In this document: positions 8,858 through 17,021 of the stretch, piece after piece | Position numbering within the stretch: position 1 is the first letter of the stretch | Layout: every line of letters begins with the position of its first letter | NCBI RefSeq assembly: GCF_003149455.1 | Contig: NZ_QFFK01000003.1 | Coordinates: forward strand, 372,001 to 436,000 | Direction: 5' to 3' | DNA from: Chitinophaga deserti | Lineage (GTDB): Bacteria > Bacteroidota > Bacteroidia > Chitinophagales > Chitinophagaceae | DNA length: 64,000 nt | Notes under the pieces: generated by a model | Databases searched by the model: none | What the model was told of the DNA's origin: nothing | Seen by the model: the letters and a program-made list of their open reading frames with translations, nothing else | Made by a program: the position numbers and the translations under genes

Positions 8858-9447
8858 AGATCTTCTTCCTTAAATCCCCAATCCGTCAGCAATCCGTTTC
8901 GCTGGGCTTCAGGCAGGGATGGCGTATTATACTGGCCGGCCAGTTGCTTCTGCCGCATGGCTTCGTAAATACTGACTGCCGCTGCCACTGAAATGTTCAG
9001 GGAGCGGATGATGCCCATCATCGGGATCACGAAATTGCCATCCGCCAGCGCCCGCACATCTTCACTCACACCAAATTGCTCGTTGCCGAATACCAGCGCC
9101 ACCGAACCGGTGAAATCGATATCGTAGAGGCTCAAAGCCCCATCGGCCAGGTGCGTCGTATAGATTTTATCGTATTTACGGCGGAGGATGGTTACCATTT
9201 CCTGCGTATTGGTATGCTGGTGAACCGTCAGCCACTGCGCGGCACTGGAAGAACTCTTAACACCCCAGCGCTTATGGCGCGGCACTTTGGTAGTGAGTAC
9301 GTGTATATCCTGGATGCCGACAGCATCGCAGGTACGGAGCACTGCGGAAACATTATGGGGGTCTTCCACATTTTCCAGCACCACCGTAAGGTTGGCCTGA
9401 CGTTTGTTAATTACCGATAAAAGCCTTTCTTTCCGTTCCGGTGTCAT
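8854..9447 (-). CDS. trmH: tRNA (guanosine-2'-O-)-methyltransferase, SpoU/TrmH family
   Basis: 197 residues from ATG at 9447. All three SPOUT motifs are visible: NVEDPHNVSAVLRTCDAVGI with the catalytic Asn and Arg near the N-terminus, VALVFGNEQFGVSED as motif 2, and IPMMGIIRSLNISVAAA as motif 3. The whole length aligns well by eye with the E. coli TrmH pattern, which 2'-O-methylates G18 in tRNA using SAM; a related rRNA target cannot be ruled out. Frame openness extends further upstream but the sequence before ATG 9447 has no family features, so I chose this start. Confidence 0.88.
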   Translation of the reverse strand: MTPERKERLLSVINKRQANLTVVLENVEDPHNVSAVLRTCDAVGIQDIHVLTTKVPRHKRWGVKSSSSAAQWLTVHQHTNTQEMVTILRRKYDKIYTTHLADGALSLYDIDFTGSVALVFGNEQFGVSEDVRALADGNFVIPMMGIIRSLNISVAAAVSIYEAMRQKQLAGQYNTPSLPEAQRNGLLTDWGFKEEDL

Positions 9448-9456
9448 GCCGTTGTA

Positions 9457-9464
9457 TATATTTG
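9457..9464 (+). promoter_or_regulatory. Possible -7 element before the AsmA gene
   Basis: TATATTTG fits TAnnTTTG. No convincing upstream TTTG at the usual distance. It lies in the short divergent region between trmH and the AsmA gene. Confidence 0.4.
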
Positions 9465-9543
9465 TGTCAAAATTAATGAATTTAACTGCTGATATGCGAT
9501 ATACATTCATCTGCCAACAATTAAACATCAACAATAATATCCT

Positions 9544-12255
9544 ATGAAACTGAAAAAGGTACTGAAAGGTATCGGCATCGGACTGCTCGTGCTGATAGCG
9601 ATCCTGATCGCCATCCCGTATCTGTTTAAAAGCCAGATCATTGCCAGGGTTAAGACGGAACTGAACAAAAGCCTTAACGCCAAAGTGGATTTCAAAGACG
9701 TGGATATCAGTCTCTTCCGCCGCTTCCCCCGCCTCGCTGTTGCCCTTGAAGAGCTGCAGGTGACCGGAGTACAGCATTTTGAAGGCGATACCCTCCTCGC
9801 CGTTCGCCGGCTCGATCTGGCACTTGACCTGATGAGTGCCATCAAAGGTGAAAATATCAGTATCTACAATGTTTCCCTTCAGCAGCCCCGCATCTATGCG
9901 TTGGTAGACGAAGAAGGCCGCCCTAACTGGGACATTGTGAAGCCTGATACCGACACCGCAGGCGCCGCACCGGAAGATACTTCCAAAAGCGAATTCGCCT
10001 TCAGCCTGCAGCAATACAGCATCGAAGACGCAGTGATTAAGTACGACGACCTTCAGGGCCATATGCACCTCGCCATTGAAGGACTTAACCACAAAGGTAA
10101 AGGCGATTTCACACAGGATAATTTCGTACTCAGCACCAGCACCACCGCTGGCAGCCTGAGCTACGCACAGGGCTTCATCCCCTACCTGCTCAATACCAAA
10201 ATGGAAATCCTGGCCGATATTCAAATCGATAACAATGCCGGTAAATACTCCTTCAAAACCGATAAAATTTCCATCAACAACCTGAAGCTCAGTACCGAAG
10301 GTTTCTTCCAGCTGGTGAACGACAGCTCCTACAACATGGATATCAGCTTCCAGGCACCCAGCACAGACTTTAAAGACATCCTTTCCCTCGTACCCGCCGT
10401 TTACAGCAAGGACTTCGCCAGTATCAAAACATCCGGCGCAGCCACCTTTAAAGGCTTCGTAAAAGGCATGTACGCCGGCGAACAGATGCCGGCATACGAG
10501 CTTCACCTCGGTATTAAAGACGGCTTCTTCCAATACCCCGACCTTCCCAAGCCGGTGAAGAACATTCAGCTGGCTGTAAACGTAACCAACCCCGATGGCG
10601 TTCCCGATCATACTATCGTGGATGTACCACAGGCGCACCTGGAAATGGATGATAGTCCGGTAGACCTCCGCCTGATGATCAAAACGCCCATCTCCGACCT
10701 TTACCTCGACGCTGCTGCCAAAGGCCGCCTCGACCTTGGTAAAGTAGGTCAGTTCGTAAAATTCGAAAACGGGACCAGGCTGAGCGGTTTACTTGATGCC
10801 GACCTTCAGGCACGTGGTTACATGAGCGCTATCGAGCGGCAGCAATATGAAGCCTTCCACGCAGCAGGTAAAATATCTGTTGCAGATATGGCGTATAAGA
10901 GCAAGGATTATCCTGATGGCGTAAACGTATCATCGCTGCTCATGACCTTCAATCCGAAAAACGTAACAGTGTCTGATTTCAAGGGTCAGTATCTCGGTAC
11001 CAATTTCAATGCAAACGGTGAGGTGAACAACCTGCTGGCATACCTTTTCCAGAACGATGCGCTTAACGGCCGCCTGGCCCTCACCGCCGATCAGGTGAAC
11101 CTCAACAAGTGGATGGCCACCGGCGAGGCTACTCCGGAAGGCAAGCCTGCAGATACTGCATCCAGCGTACCTTTCGCCGTTCCCAACAACCTCGATTTCA
11201 CCCTGCAGGCACAGGCCGGCAAAGTGATTTACGATAAAGTGGACCTCAACAATCTGAATGGCACCCTCCTCGTGCGCGATGAAGCCGTGATCATGAAAGA
11301 CATCAAGGCCAATGCTCTTCAGGGCACCATGAAAATCGACGGCTCCTACTCCACCAAACTCGATAAGAACAATCCGGATATCAACTTCACCTACGATGTG
11401 AAAGAGCTGGATGTACAGGAAACCTTCAAAGCTTTCAACACCGTGCAGAAGCTCATGCCTATCGCTCAATTCCTCAGCGGTAAAATGAGCAGCCAGATGA
11501 CGGTGAATGGTAAGCTGGGGAAAGATATGTCTCCCGTATTAAGCTCGCTCTCCGGCGATGGCAACCTCCTGCTTATCCAGGGCTTCCTGAAGAAATTCGC
11601 TCCCATGGATCAGCTGGCCAATCAGCTGAATGTAAATGCGCTGAAAGATATCTCCATCCGCGATATCAAGAACTATTTCGCCTTCCAGAACGGCCGGATG
11701 ACGGTGAACCCTTTCCGCATCAAGATGAACAATTTCAATATGCTCGTGGGCGGTTCGCATGGCTTCGACCAGTCGATGGACTACACCATGCAACTGGCAC
11801 TGCCACGAGCATTGCTGGGCCAGCAGGGTAACGGGCTGGTGAATAACCTCGTAAAGCAGGCAAACAATAAAGGTATCCCTGTAAACGTGGGTGATACGGT
11901 TTATCTCAACGTGCTGCTGGGTGGCAACATCATGAAACCTTCTGTGAAGACTGATCTGAAAGAAGCTGCCGGCAAAGCAGCCGAAAACCTGAAAGATCAG
12001 GCAACCGCTATGGTGAAGAACAAGATCGATACCGTGCAGCAAACGCTGAAAGATTCACTGAAGCATGTAAAAAATGAGGCAGTAAACGCAGCGAAAGATG
12101 AGCTGAAGAAGCAGCTCCTCGGCGGGAAAGATACCACCGGAAACAGCGGGGGTATACAGGGCGCAGGCAAAGCTGCTGAGAAAACCCTGAACAATACGCT
12201 GAAAGGATTGCTCAATAAACGCAAAAACACCGCAGCGGATTCAACAAAGAACTGA
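9544..12255 (+). CDS. AsmA family protein
   Basis: 903 residues. An N-terminal membrane anchor (residues 7-27, GIGLLVLIAILIAIPYLF) is followed by the AsmA N-terminal signature (ELNKSLNAKVDFKDVDISLFRRFPRLAVALEELQVTG in overlapping pieces) and a long repetitive beta-rich body. The C-terminal AsmA-like domain contains GDGNLLLIQGFLKKFAPMDQ and FPFRIKMNNFNML-like strands. The last 110 residues are a Lys/Ala/Asp-rich helical tail with repeated AAGKAAENL/KNEAVNAAKDEL segments. The family bridges inner and outer membranes and is linked to phospholipid transport and outer-membrane assembly. It stands as a single gene and ends in a strong terminator. Confidence 0.9.
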   Translation: MKLKKVLKGIGIGLLVLIAILIAIPYLFKSQIIARVKTELNKSLNAKVDFKDVDISLFRRFPRLAVALEELQVTGVQHFEGDTLLAVRRLDLALDLMSAIKGENISIYNVSLQQPRIYALVDEEGRPNWDIVKPDTDTAGAAPEDTSKSEFAFSLQQYSIEDAVIKYDDLQGHMHLAIEGLNHKGKGDFTQDNFVLSTSTTAGSLSYAQGFIPYLLNTKMEILADIQIDNNAGKYSFKTDKISINNLKLSTEGFFQLVNDSSYNMDISFQAPSTDFKDILSLVPAVYSKDFASIKTSGAATFKGFVKGMYAGEQMPAYELHLGIKDGFFQYPDLPKPVKNIQLAVNVTNPDGVPDHTIVDVPQAHLEMDDSPVDLRLMIKTPISDLYLDAAAKGRLDLGKVGQFVKFENGTRLSGLLDADLQARGYMSAIERQQYEAFHAAGKISVADMAYKSKDYPDGVNVSSLLMTFNPKNVTVSDFKGQYLGTNFNANGEVNNLLAYLFQNDALNGRLALTADQVNLNKWMATGEATPEGKPADTASSVPFAVPNNLDFTLQAQAGKVIYDKVDLNNLNGTLLVRDEAVIMKDIKANALQGTMKIDGSYSTKLDKNNPDINFTYDVKELDVQETFKAFNTVQKLMPIAQFLSGKMSSQMTVNGKLGKDMSPVLSSLSGDGNLLLIQGFLKKFAPMDQLANQLNVNALKDISIRDIKNYFAFQNGRMTVNPFRIKMNNFNMLVGGSHGFDQSMDYTMQLALPRALLGQQGNGLVNNLVKQANNKGIPVNVGDTVYLNVLLGGNIMKPSVKTDLKEAAGKAAENLKDQATAMVKNKIDTVQQTLKDSLKHVKNEAVNAAKDELKKQLLGGKDTTGNSGGIQGAGKAAEKTLNNTLKGLLNKRKNTAADSTKN

Positions 12256-12271
12256 GTTAACTTGTAATAAT

Positions 12272-12303
12272 AAGCGTGGCACACATTGTGTCACGCTTTT
12301 TTT
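12272..12303 (+). terminator. Intrinsic terminator after the AsmA gene
   Basis: AAGCGTGGCACA and TGTGTCACGCTT form a long stem with a T7 run; the T-run ends exactly one base before the next gene's ATG. Confidence 0.88.
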
Positions 12304-12708
12304 ATGGACAGCATTATACAAAACCCCTTCTGTAATGCCAGTTTACTGGCCGGGCTGCTGTTCCTGTTCATGGGCCACATGATCCGGCGGTACCCTCCAC
12401 GCAGTATGAATACCTGGTACGGCTACCGTACTTTCTCTTCCACTATCAATCAAAGCACCTGGAACGAAGGCAACCGCTATGCCGCCTATGTATCGCGCTG
12501 GCTGGGCTGGATACTTTTCCCGTTTGGCGTATTAATGGCGTTAATTTTCAGCAGGCAGACGGATGTTTTCCTTTACCTCACAGTTACGCCTGTGATAGTA
12601 GGGGCCTTACTGCTGACAGGCATCACGGAGTGGCACCTGCTGCAGGAATTTGATGAAGACGGTGCGCCCCGTAAAAAGGACGGCGGACAAAAAAAGCCCG
12701 CCGTTTGA
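12304..12708 (+). CDS. SdpI family membrane protein
   Basis: 134 residues from ATG 12304. Transmembrane helices lie at about residues 10-28, 62-80 and 88-108. The pattern RRYPPRSMNTWYGYRT with STWNEGNRYAA is the hallmark of the SdpI/YhfL family (immunity to the SdpC toxin in Bacillus is the founding example; most members have no known role). A TTG 18 bases upstream is in frame but lies inside the terminator stem, so ATG 12304 is preferred. The C-terminus is charged (DEDGAPRKKDGG). Odd: the start codon directly follows the terminator T-run, leaving almost no room for its own leader. Confidence 0.85.
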   Translation: MDSIIQNPFCNASLLAGLLFLFMGHMIRRYPPRSMNTWYGYRTFSSTINQSTWNEGNRYAAYVSRWLGWILFPFGVLMALIFSRQTDVFLYLTVTPVIVGALLLTGITEWHLLQEFDEDGAPRKKDGGQKKPAV

Positions 12709-12712
12709 TGTA

Positions 12713-13618
12713 TTATTTCCTGCTTAGTACCAGCACCGCAGGTACCGGCCGCTGGCCCGAAGGGTCTGATGGTTTGATGGTATTCTGATCATTGACGTAT
12801 AATGCGGAAGATCCGCCGCCATCGAGGTTCAGCGCTTCCACGCAGCCGAGGTCGGTAAAGATCTTCGCCATCTCTTCGAAGTTGGCGCCTTCTGCCACAC
12901 CTTTATTCCGCCCTTCTATCACCATGAGTAATATAGTACCGTCGGCCCGGTAACCAATCGCAGAGCGCGGATGCAGTGCAGCGATGCTTTTACCCATCCC
13001 TTCCTTTTCGGTGGTAATGAAAACCTGTCCGTTTTGAACGAGTACCGGTCCGCCGCCTACGGCTTCACGCACCTTCCACTTTTGTGCACCTGCAGGCGTG
13101 GTGCTGGTGGGCTCCACATTTTCTACGGGAGCGTTGTATGCGTAGGGCGTTCTTTTCTTTCCCACATTATACACCCAGGCTACATCCGGCCGGCCGCGCT
13201 TATCTATCCCGAAAGCCCCGCGGGTAAAATACTTCTTCGGCACGGCATCCGTTGCGGGCTGGGGGTTTACGGCAAACACCTTTCCTTTCTTCACAACAAT
13301 GTTAAGGTTACTGTTGTCTTTGAACGAAAAGAAGGTAGTGTTCATAACGGCCAGTGTACCCGGGCCAAGGATACTATCGTACTGAATGGGCGTGTAGCGC
13401 TTACCGGGAAAAGCTTCCACGGAAAGGCGCAGATTTCCGGCCTTAGGGGAAACCTCGAGGTAATAAGCCCTGAAAGGCCTGCCGGAGATGGAATCGGTAG
13501 TTTGATAAACGCGCGCTCCTTCGGGGAGGCCTTCGTTATGCGCAGCAGAAGGCTGCCAGCGTAGTTGCGCCATGGCGGCGCAGGGGAGCATGGTAAGGAA
13601 GATCAGCAATGGTTTCAT
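12713..13618 (-). CDS. Phosphodiester glycosidase family (NAGPA-domain) secreted protein
   Basis: 301 residues. A signal peptide ends at ...PCAAMAQ. The NAGPA (exopolysaccharide phosphodiester glycosidase) domain covers most of the protein: AVMNTTFFSF near residue 90, REAVGGGPVLVQNG near 185, RSAIGYRADGTILLMVIEGR near 215, and EALNLDGGGSSALYV near 262 with the conserved Asp-Gly-Gly-Gly loop. The family cleaves GlcNAc-1-phosphodiester linkages in glycans. It is convergent with the SdpI gene (4-bp gap) and divergent from the His-rich protein, sharing a region with inverted repeats at 13635-13664. Confidence 0.88.
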   Translation of the reverse strand: MKPLLIFLTMLPCAAMAQLRWQPSAAHNEGLPEGARVYQTTDSISGRPFRAYYLEVSPKAGNLRLSVEAFPGKRYTPIQYDSILGPGTLAVMNTTFFSFKDNSNLNIVVKKGKVFAVNPQPATDAVPKKYFTRGAFGIDKRGRPDVAWVYNVGKKRTPYAYNAPVENVEPTSTTPAGAQKWKVREAVGGGPVLVQNGQVFITTEKEGMGKSIAALHPRSAIGYRADGTILLMVIEGRNKGVAEGANFEEMAKIFTDLGCVEALNLDGGGSSALYVNDQNTIKPSDPSGQRPVPAVLVLSRK

Positions 13619-13634
13619 GATCCGAAAAATATAA

Positions 13635-13664
13635 AAACTATGTAAATAGTTTCCCGGAAACTAT
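13635..13664. promoter_or_regulatory. Operator-like triple half-site
   Basis: AAACTAT (13635-13641), ATAGTTT (13646-13652) and AAACTAT (13658-13664) make two overlapping perfect inverted repeats with 4-bp and 5-bp spacers. It lies between two divergent genes, just upstream of a -7-like box, so a dimeric repressor or activator is likely (inference). Confidence 0.6.
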
Positions 13665-13688
13665 AACGTTCAGCCCCTTGTGCAGCGC

Positions 13689-13696
13689 TAATTTTG
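13689..13696 (+). promoter_or_regulatory. -7 element of the His-rich protein gene
   Basis: TAATTTTG fits TAnnTTTG; transcription would start near 13703, supporting the ATG at 13717 and ruling out the upstream TTG at 13678. Confidence 0.5.
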
Positions 13697-13716
13697 TGTT
13701 AACAAACCTACCGAAG

Positions 13717-14427
13717 ATGAACACATATCAATTGCAGCTGAACGTTACCCAACCTGTTATTGCCGGCCGGGAAACCTTATTCCAATTCAGGCCCGCTACG
13801 CCTTTCCGCCTGCAGGATTCGCATGAGCAGAAAATTCATACCATCATCGTCAGCGACGATCTTAGCTTCTTTACCCACATCCATCCCATCGAAAACGGAA
13901 ACAGTTATGCAGTGCATGCCGCGCTGCCACATGGCGGCCGTTTCTGGGTATTTGCGGATTATGTACCGGAGGGGCATCATCAGGTGATCGATCGTTTTGA
14001 AATACATGCCGAAGGTGATACTGTTCCTTCACATGCTGCCTGTCAACCCCAACTTACTTCCACCGCCGGCGATTATACGCTGGAACTTCATCTTGATCAT
14101 GGCCCCCTTAAGCAGGGACATGCCATGCTCTCAGCCGGACTTTCCAGAAATGGCACTCCCATCAACCCCGAACTGCTGGAAAACTACCTGGGAGAGAAAG
14201 CGCATGCGGTACTGATCCATCAGGAAAGCAAGGCTTTTGTACATGTACACCCCGAAGTCCGCAACGGACGCTTCGTACTCCATGCCGATCTGCCTCATGC
14301 AGGCACCTACCGTGCCTGGATTCAGTTCAAAGCACAGGGAACCATCCACACCACCGATTTTGTACTGGAGGCGAAGGAAACGCCTGTAGCGGGGCATTCC
14401 CATCATCATGGGCATCATCACCATTAA
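13717..14427 (+). CDS. YtkA-like domain protein with His-rich C-terminus
   Basis: 236 residues from ATG 13717. There are two related halves, each with a His motif: DLSFFTHIHPIENGNSYAVH with PHGGRFWVFADYVPEGHH in the first, and KAFVHVHPEVRNGRFVLHADL with PHAGTYRAWIQFK in the second. This beta-sandwich pattern (HLHP, then pGxYxxw) is seen in YtkA/FixH-like proteins linked to copper or other metal handling. The C-terminal tail HSHHHGHHHH should bind Zn, Ni or Cu. No signal peptide is seen at the chosen start, which is odd for this group. Divergent from the NAGPA gene with a shared operator-like site; a metal-sensing regulator is plausible but not shown. Confidence 0.75.
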   Translation: MNTYQLQLNVTQPVIAGRETLFQFRPATPFRLQDSHEQKIHTIIVSDDLSFFTHIHPIENGNSYAVHAALPHGGRFWVFADYVPEGHHQVIDRFEIHAEGDTVPSHAACQPQLTSTAGDYTLELHLDHGPLKQGHAMLSAGLSRNGTPINPELLENYLGEKAHAVLIHQESKAFVHVHPEVRNGRFVLHADLPHAGTYRAWIQFKAQGTIHTTDFVLEAKETPVAGHSHHHGHHHH

Positions 14428-14591
14428 CCCGGTCTGTGGAGCTAAATAAAACGTCTCTAACGGTAATGAAACCGTATTCATGTAGTAATCGTGTGGTATT
14501 GCCGTATTAATGGCCTTCTGCAGCATGCTGGAAATGCAGGAAGGCCATTTTCAGTTCAATTGATTTACAGCTATTTAAGAGTAATTTCCAT

Positions 14592-14622
14592 AAAAAAAGC
14601 CCGGAACCAATTGGTTCCGGGC
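14592..14622 (-). terminator. Terminator after lipA
   Basis: A perfect 24-bp palindrome (GCCCGGAACCAA / TTGGTTCCGGGC) followed on the minus strand by T7. The 164 bp between it and the His-rich gene show no gene. Confidence 0.88.
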
Positions 14623-14645
14623 AGCTATTTACATTACAGTATGTC

Positions 14646-15545
14646 TTAGTTGGCTTTTCTGCCGCTGAAGATGTGTTTTTCAGCGTGGTAGGAAGAGCGT
14701 ACGAGCGGACCGGCTTCCACATAATCGAGGCCCATACCGTAACCAATCTCACGGAGTTCGGCAAACTCATCAGGATGCACGAAGCGGACAACGGGAAGGT
14801 GTTTGGGTGTGGGCTGGAGGTATTGGCCGAGTGTTACCACATCGCAACCATTATCGGCCAGGTCCTGCATAGCCTGAACGGTTTCCTCCTTGGTTTCGCC
14901 GAGGCCGAGCATTATACCGGATTTGGTACGCATGCCGCCCTGTTTGAGCCTGCGGATTACTTCGAGGCTGCGGTGGTATTTAGCCTGAATGCGGACCTGC
15001 TTGGTGAGGCGCTCCACGGTTTCAAGGTTATGAGATACTACTTCGGGGGCTGCTTCAATCACACGGTCCAGGTTATCCCAGATACCCCGGAAATCGGGAA
15101 TGAGGGTTTCCATGGTGGTTTCCGGGTTGAGGGCACGAACGGCCTTGATGGTGTTAGCCCAGATGATGGACCCACCGTCTTTCAGCTCGTCGCGGTCTAC
15201 GGAAGTAATAACTGCGTGTTTCACTTTCATGAGGAAAATAGCCTCGGCCACACGCTGAGGCTCATCCCAATCCACAGGTTCCGGGCGGCCGGTAGCTACA
15301 GCGCAGAAGCCGCAGCTGCGGGTACAAACGTTCCCGAGGATCATAAAAGTGGCGGTACCTGCGCCCCAGCACTCTCCCATATTGGGACAGTTGCCGCTTT
15401 CGCAGATGGTATGAAGCTTATGGGTGTCTACAAGGTTTCTGACCTGTCTGTAATTTTCTCCGATGGGGAGCTTAACTCGCAGCCAGTCGGGCTTTTTCAC
15501 TCTGGGCGCTACCGGTTCGGCGGCGATTACTGGTAATTCTTGCAT
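14646..15545 (-). CDS. lipA: Lipoyl synthase
   Basis: 299 residues from the ATG at 15545. The radical-SAM enzyme inserts two sulfurs into octanoyl groups on lipoyl domains. The auxiliary cluster cysteines C48, C53 and C59 ([12 protein letters not shown]) and the SAM-cluster cysteines C74, C78 and C81 (CTRSCGFC) are all there, and the C-terminal RSSYHAEK carries the conserved Ser ligand of the auxiliary cluster. A longer start (15572) lacks conserved residues. The outer-membrane protein gene ends 29 bp upstream, so the two are probably cotranscribed. The strong terminator lies downstream. Confidence 0.96.
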   Translation of the reverse strand: MQELPVIAAEPVAPRVKKPDWLRVKLPIGENYRQVRNLVDTHKLHTICESGNCPNMGECWGAGTATFMILGNVCTRSCGFCAVATGRPEPVDWDEPQRVAEAIFLMKVKHAVITSVDRDELKDGGSIIWANTIKAVRALNPETTMETLIPDFRGIWDNLDRVIEAAPEVVSHNLETVERLTKQVRIQAKYHRSLEVIRRLKQGGMRTKSGIMLGLGETKEETVQAMQDLADNGCDVVTLGQYLQPTPKHLPVVRFVHPDEFAELREIGYGMGLDYVEAGPLVRSSYHAEKHIFSGRKAN

Positions 15546-15574
15546 CGCAAATCCTTTCTTTAATAAGTGCAAAG

Positions 15575-16414
15575 TTACTTATTCCAGCGTTTACCTAATT
15601 GCAAACCTACATAAGCATTGATAAAGAAGGACTTACTATCCTGATCTACCATTATTTGCACCTTTTTCGTATAATATTCAGCATTTACCCCTACTTCCAG
15701 GGCAGATATTACATCGTTGAATTTAGCCCAGTCGAACCGGAAGCCGATTTTGGCATGCAGTCCCGGGTTGATCTTAATCTCGCTCAGGCCTTTGGTGAAC
15801 CCTCCGGGGCCATAAATGAGCTCTTTATTCAGGAAGTCGGTACGTATTGAGTCGTTAAACTTAACGATTTTCCGGTTGTCGTTATCACCGGCATCGTTCA
15901 TCAGTTCGAGGTAATAAGGTTTCATGAGGCCCACGGAAATGCCGCCGTAGTAGATGGCATTTACTTCGATACCGTTTTTATTGCCTTTGCCGCCAATGAG
16001 CCGCTTCTGGCCAAGGCCGAATTTAGCCTGGTAGAAGTTATTCATTTTACCATACACGTATGGGGCACTGCTGATGTAAAACCCGGCGATCTGGACACCG
16101 TAAGAGGAGCGGTCCTGCTTCGGATGTTTCTTTTCCGAAAACTCGAACTGGAAGTAATTTACGATGGTAGCGCTTTTACGGTATCCCAGCTCCATGAAGC
16201 CGGTCCACCCGTCGGTATTGAGCCGTGCGCCCAGGGAAAACTCGCGGTTGTAAAGGTTTTCACCTTCCTCAATTTCGCGGAACAGGGAAATTTTCCGAAG
16301 CCTTTTCTGTTCTCTTTCCTCCTTTTTGGCAGACCGGTCAGACTGTGCATGCAATGCGAGGGAAGCCAGCAGGAGTATTAAAAGTGTGTTGAATTTTTTC
16401 ACCGTGTAGCGCAA
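15575..16414 (-). CDS. Outer-membrane beta-barrel-like protein
   Basis: 279 residues. A signal peptide ([14 protein letters not shown]) is followed by a charged helix ([22 protein letters not shown]) and about ten alternating beta strands ([62 protein letters not shown]) as in a small porin-like barrel. No named family recognised, though such proteins recur in Bacteroidota next to lipA. Function unknown. The two A-rich stretches upstream contain CAAACATA at 16462-16469, which on the minus strand is TATGTTTG, a fitting -7 box. Confidence 0.75.
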   Translation of the reverse strand: MRYTVKKFNTLLILLLASLALHAQSDRSAKKEEREQKRLRKISLFREIEEGENLYNREFSLGARLNTDGWTGFMELGYRKSATIVNYFQFEFSEKKHPKQDRSSYGVQIAGFYISSAPYVYGKMNNFYQAKFGLGQKRLIGGKGNKNGIEVNAIYYGGISVGLMKPYYLELMNDAGDNDNRKIVKFNDSIRTDFLNKELIYGPGGFTKGLSEIKINPGLHAKIGFRFDWAKFNDVISALEVGVNAEYYTKKVQIMVDQDSKSFFINAYVGLQLGKRWNK

Positions 16415-16564
16415 TTATATTTTATTAAACGCGGGATATCGTTTTATGTTTTATTCCTATACAAACATACACAAATTTGTTCGTAGTTGTCCCGGGGCCT
16501 GTTGTAGCACAGTACGGGGCAATTTCTTAAAAATACGCTTATTTTTACATCAAAAACCATCCAT

Positions 16565-16972
16565 ATGCAAACGGCTGCCATCCTTTATAACGGCGAACTC
16601 AGAACATCGGCTACCCACCTCCGCTCCGGATCTTTGATTGAGACGGATGCGCCGGTAGACAACAATGGCAAAGGCGAGCGTTTCTCTCCTACCGACCTGG
16701 TGGCTTCTGCACTTGGCTCCTGCATGCTCACGATTATGGGCATTAAGGCGCGCGACAAAGGCTGGAACATCGACGGTACCAAAGTGGGCATTGAAAAGAT
16801 CATGGGTACTGAACCCCGAAGGATCACCGGTGTGAAAGTGGTGTTCGATTTCCCACAGGGCCTCGACCTGGACGATACAGCCCGCAAGATCCTCGAAAAT
16901 GCGGCGCTTACCTGCCCGGTGGCTAAAAGCCTTCATTCCGACATTCAGCAGGACGTGACCTTTAACTGGTAA
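16565..16972 (+). CDS. OsmC-family peroxiredoxin-like protein
   Basis: 135 residues. Two conserved cysteines, C53 (SALGSCMLTI) and C117 (ALTCPVAKSLH), are the OsmC/Ohr active-site pair; the first is the peroxidatic one. The N-terminal FSPTDLVASALG motif is typical of the YhfA/SACOL type. Members reduce organic hydroperoxides or protect against oxidants, but this subtype's substrate is unknown. Monocistronic, with its own terminator. Start chosen at the ATG shortly after an A/T-rich stretch. Confidence 0.9.
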   Translation: MQTAAILYNGELRTSATHLRSGSLIETDAPVDNNGKGERFSPTDLVASALGSCMLTIMGIKARDKGWNIDGTKVGIEKIMGTEPRRITGVKVVFDFPQGLDLDDTARKILENAALTCPVAKSLHSDIQQDVTFNW

Positions 16973-16989
16973 ACACATTTCCAAACGAA

Positions 16990-17020
16990 TACGGCCGCCC
17001 TTCCGGGGCGGCTTTTTCGT
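16990..17020 (+). terminator. Terminator after the OsmC gene
   Basis: GCCGCCC / GGGCGGC stem with a TTCC-type loop and T5 on the plus strand; it also touches the 3' end of the convergent DUF2851 gene. Confidence 0.8.
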
Positions 17021-17021
17021 A

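Noticed and set aside
12286-12303. TTG start for the SdpI protein
   Set aside because: It lies within the terminator hairpin; ATG 12304 gives the normal family start.
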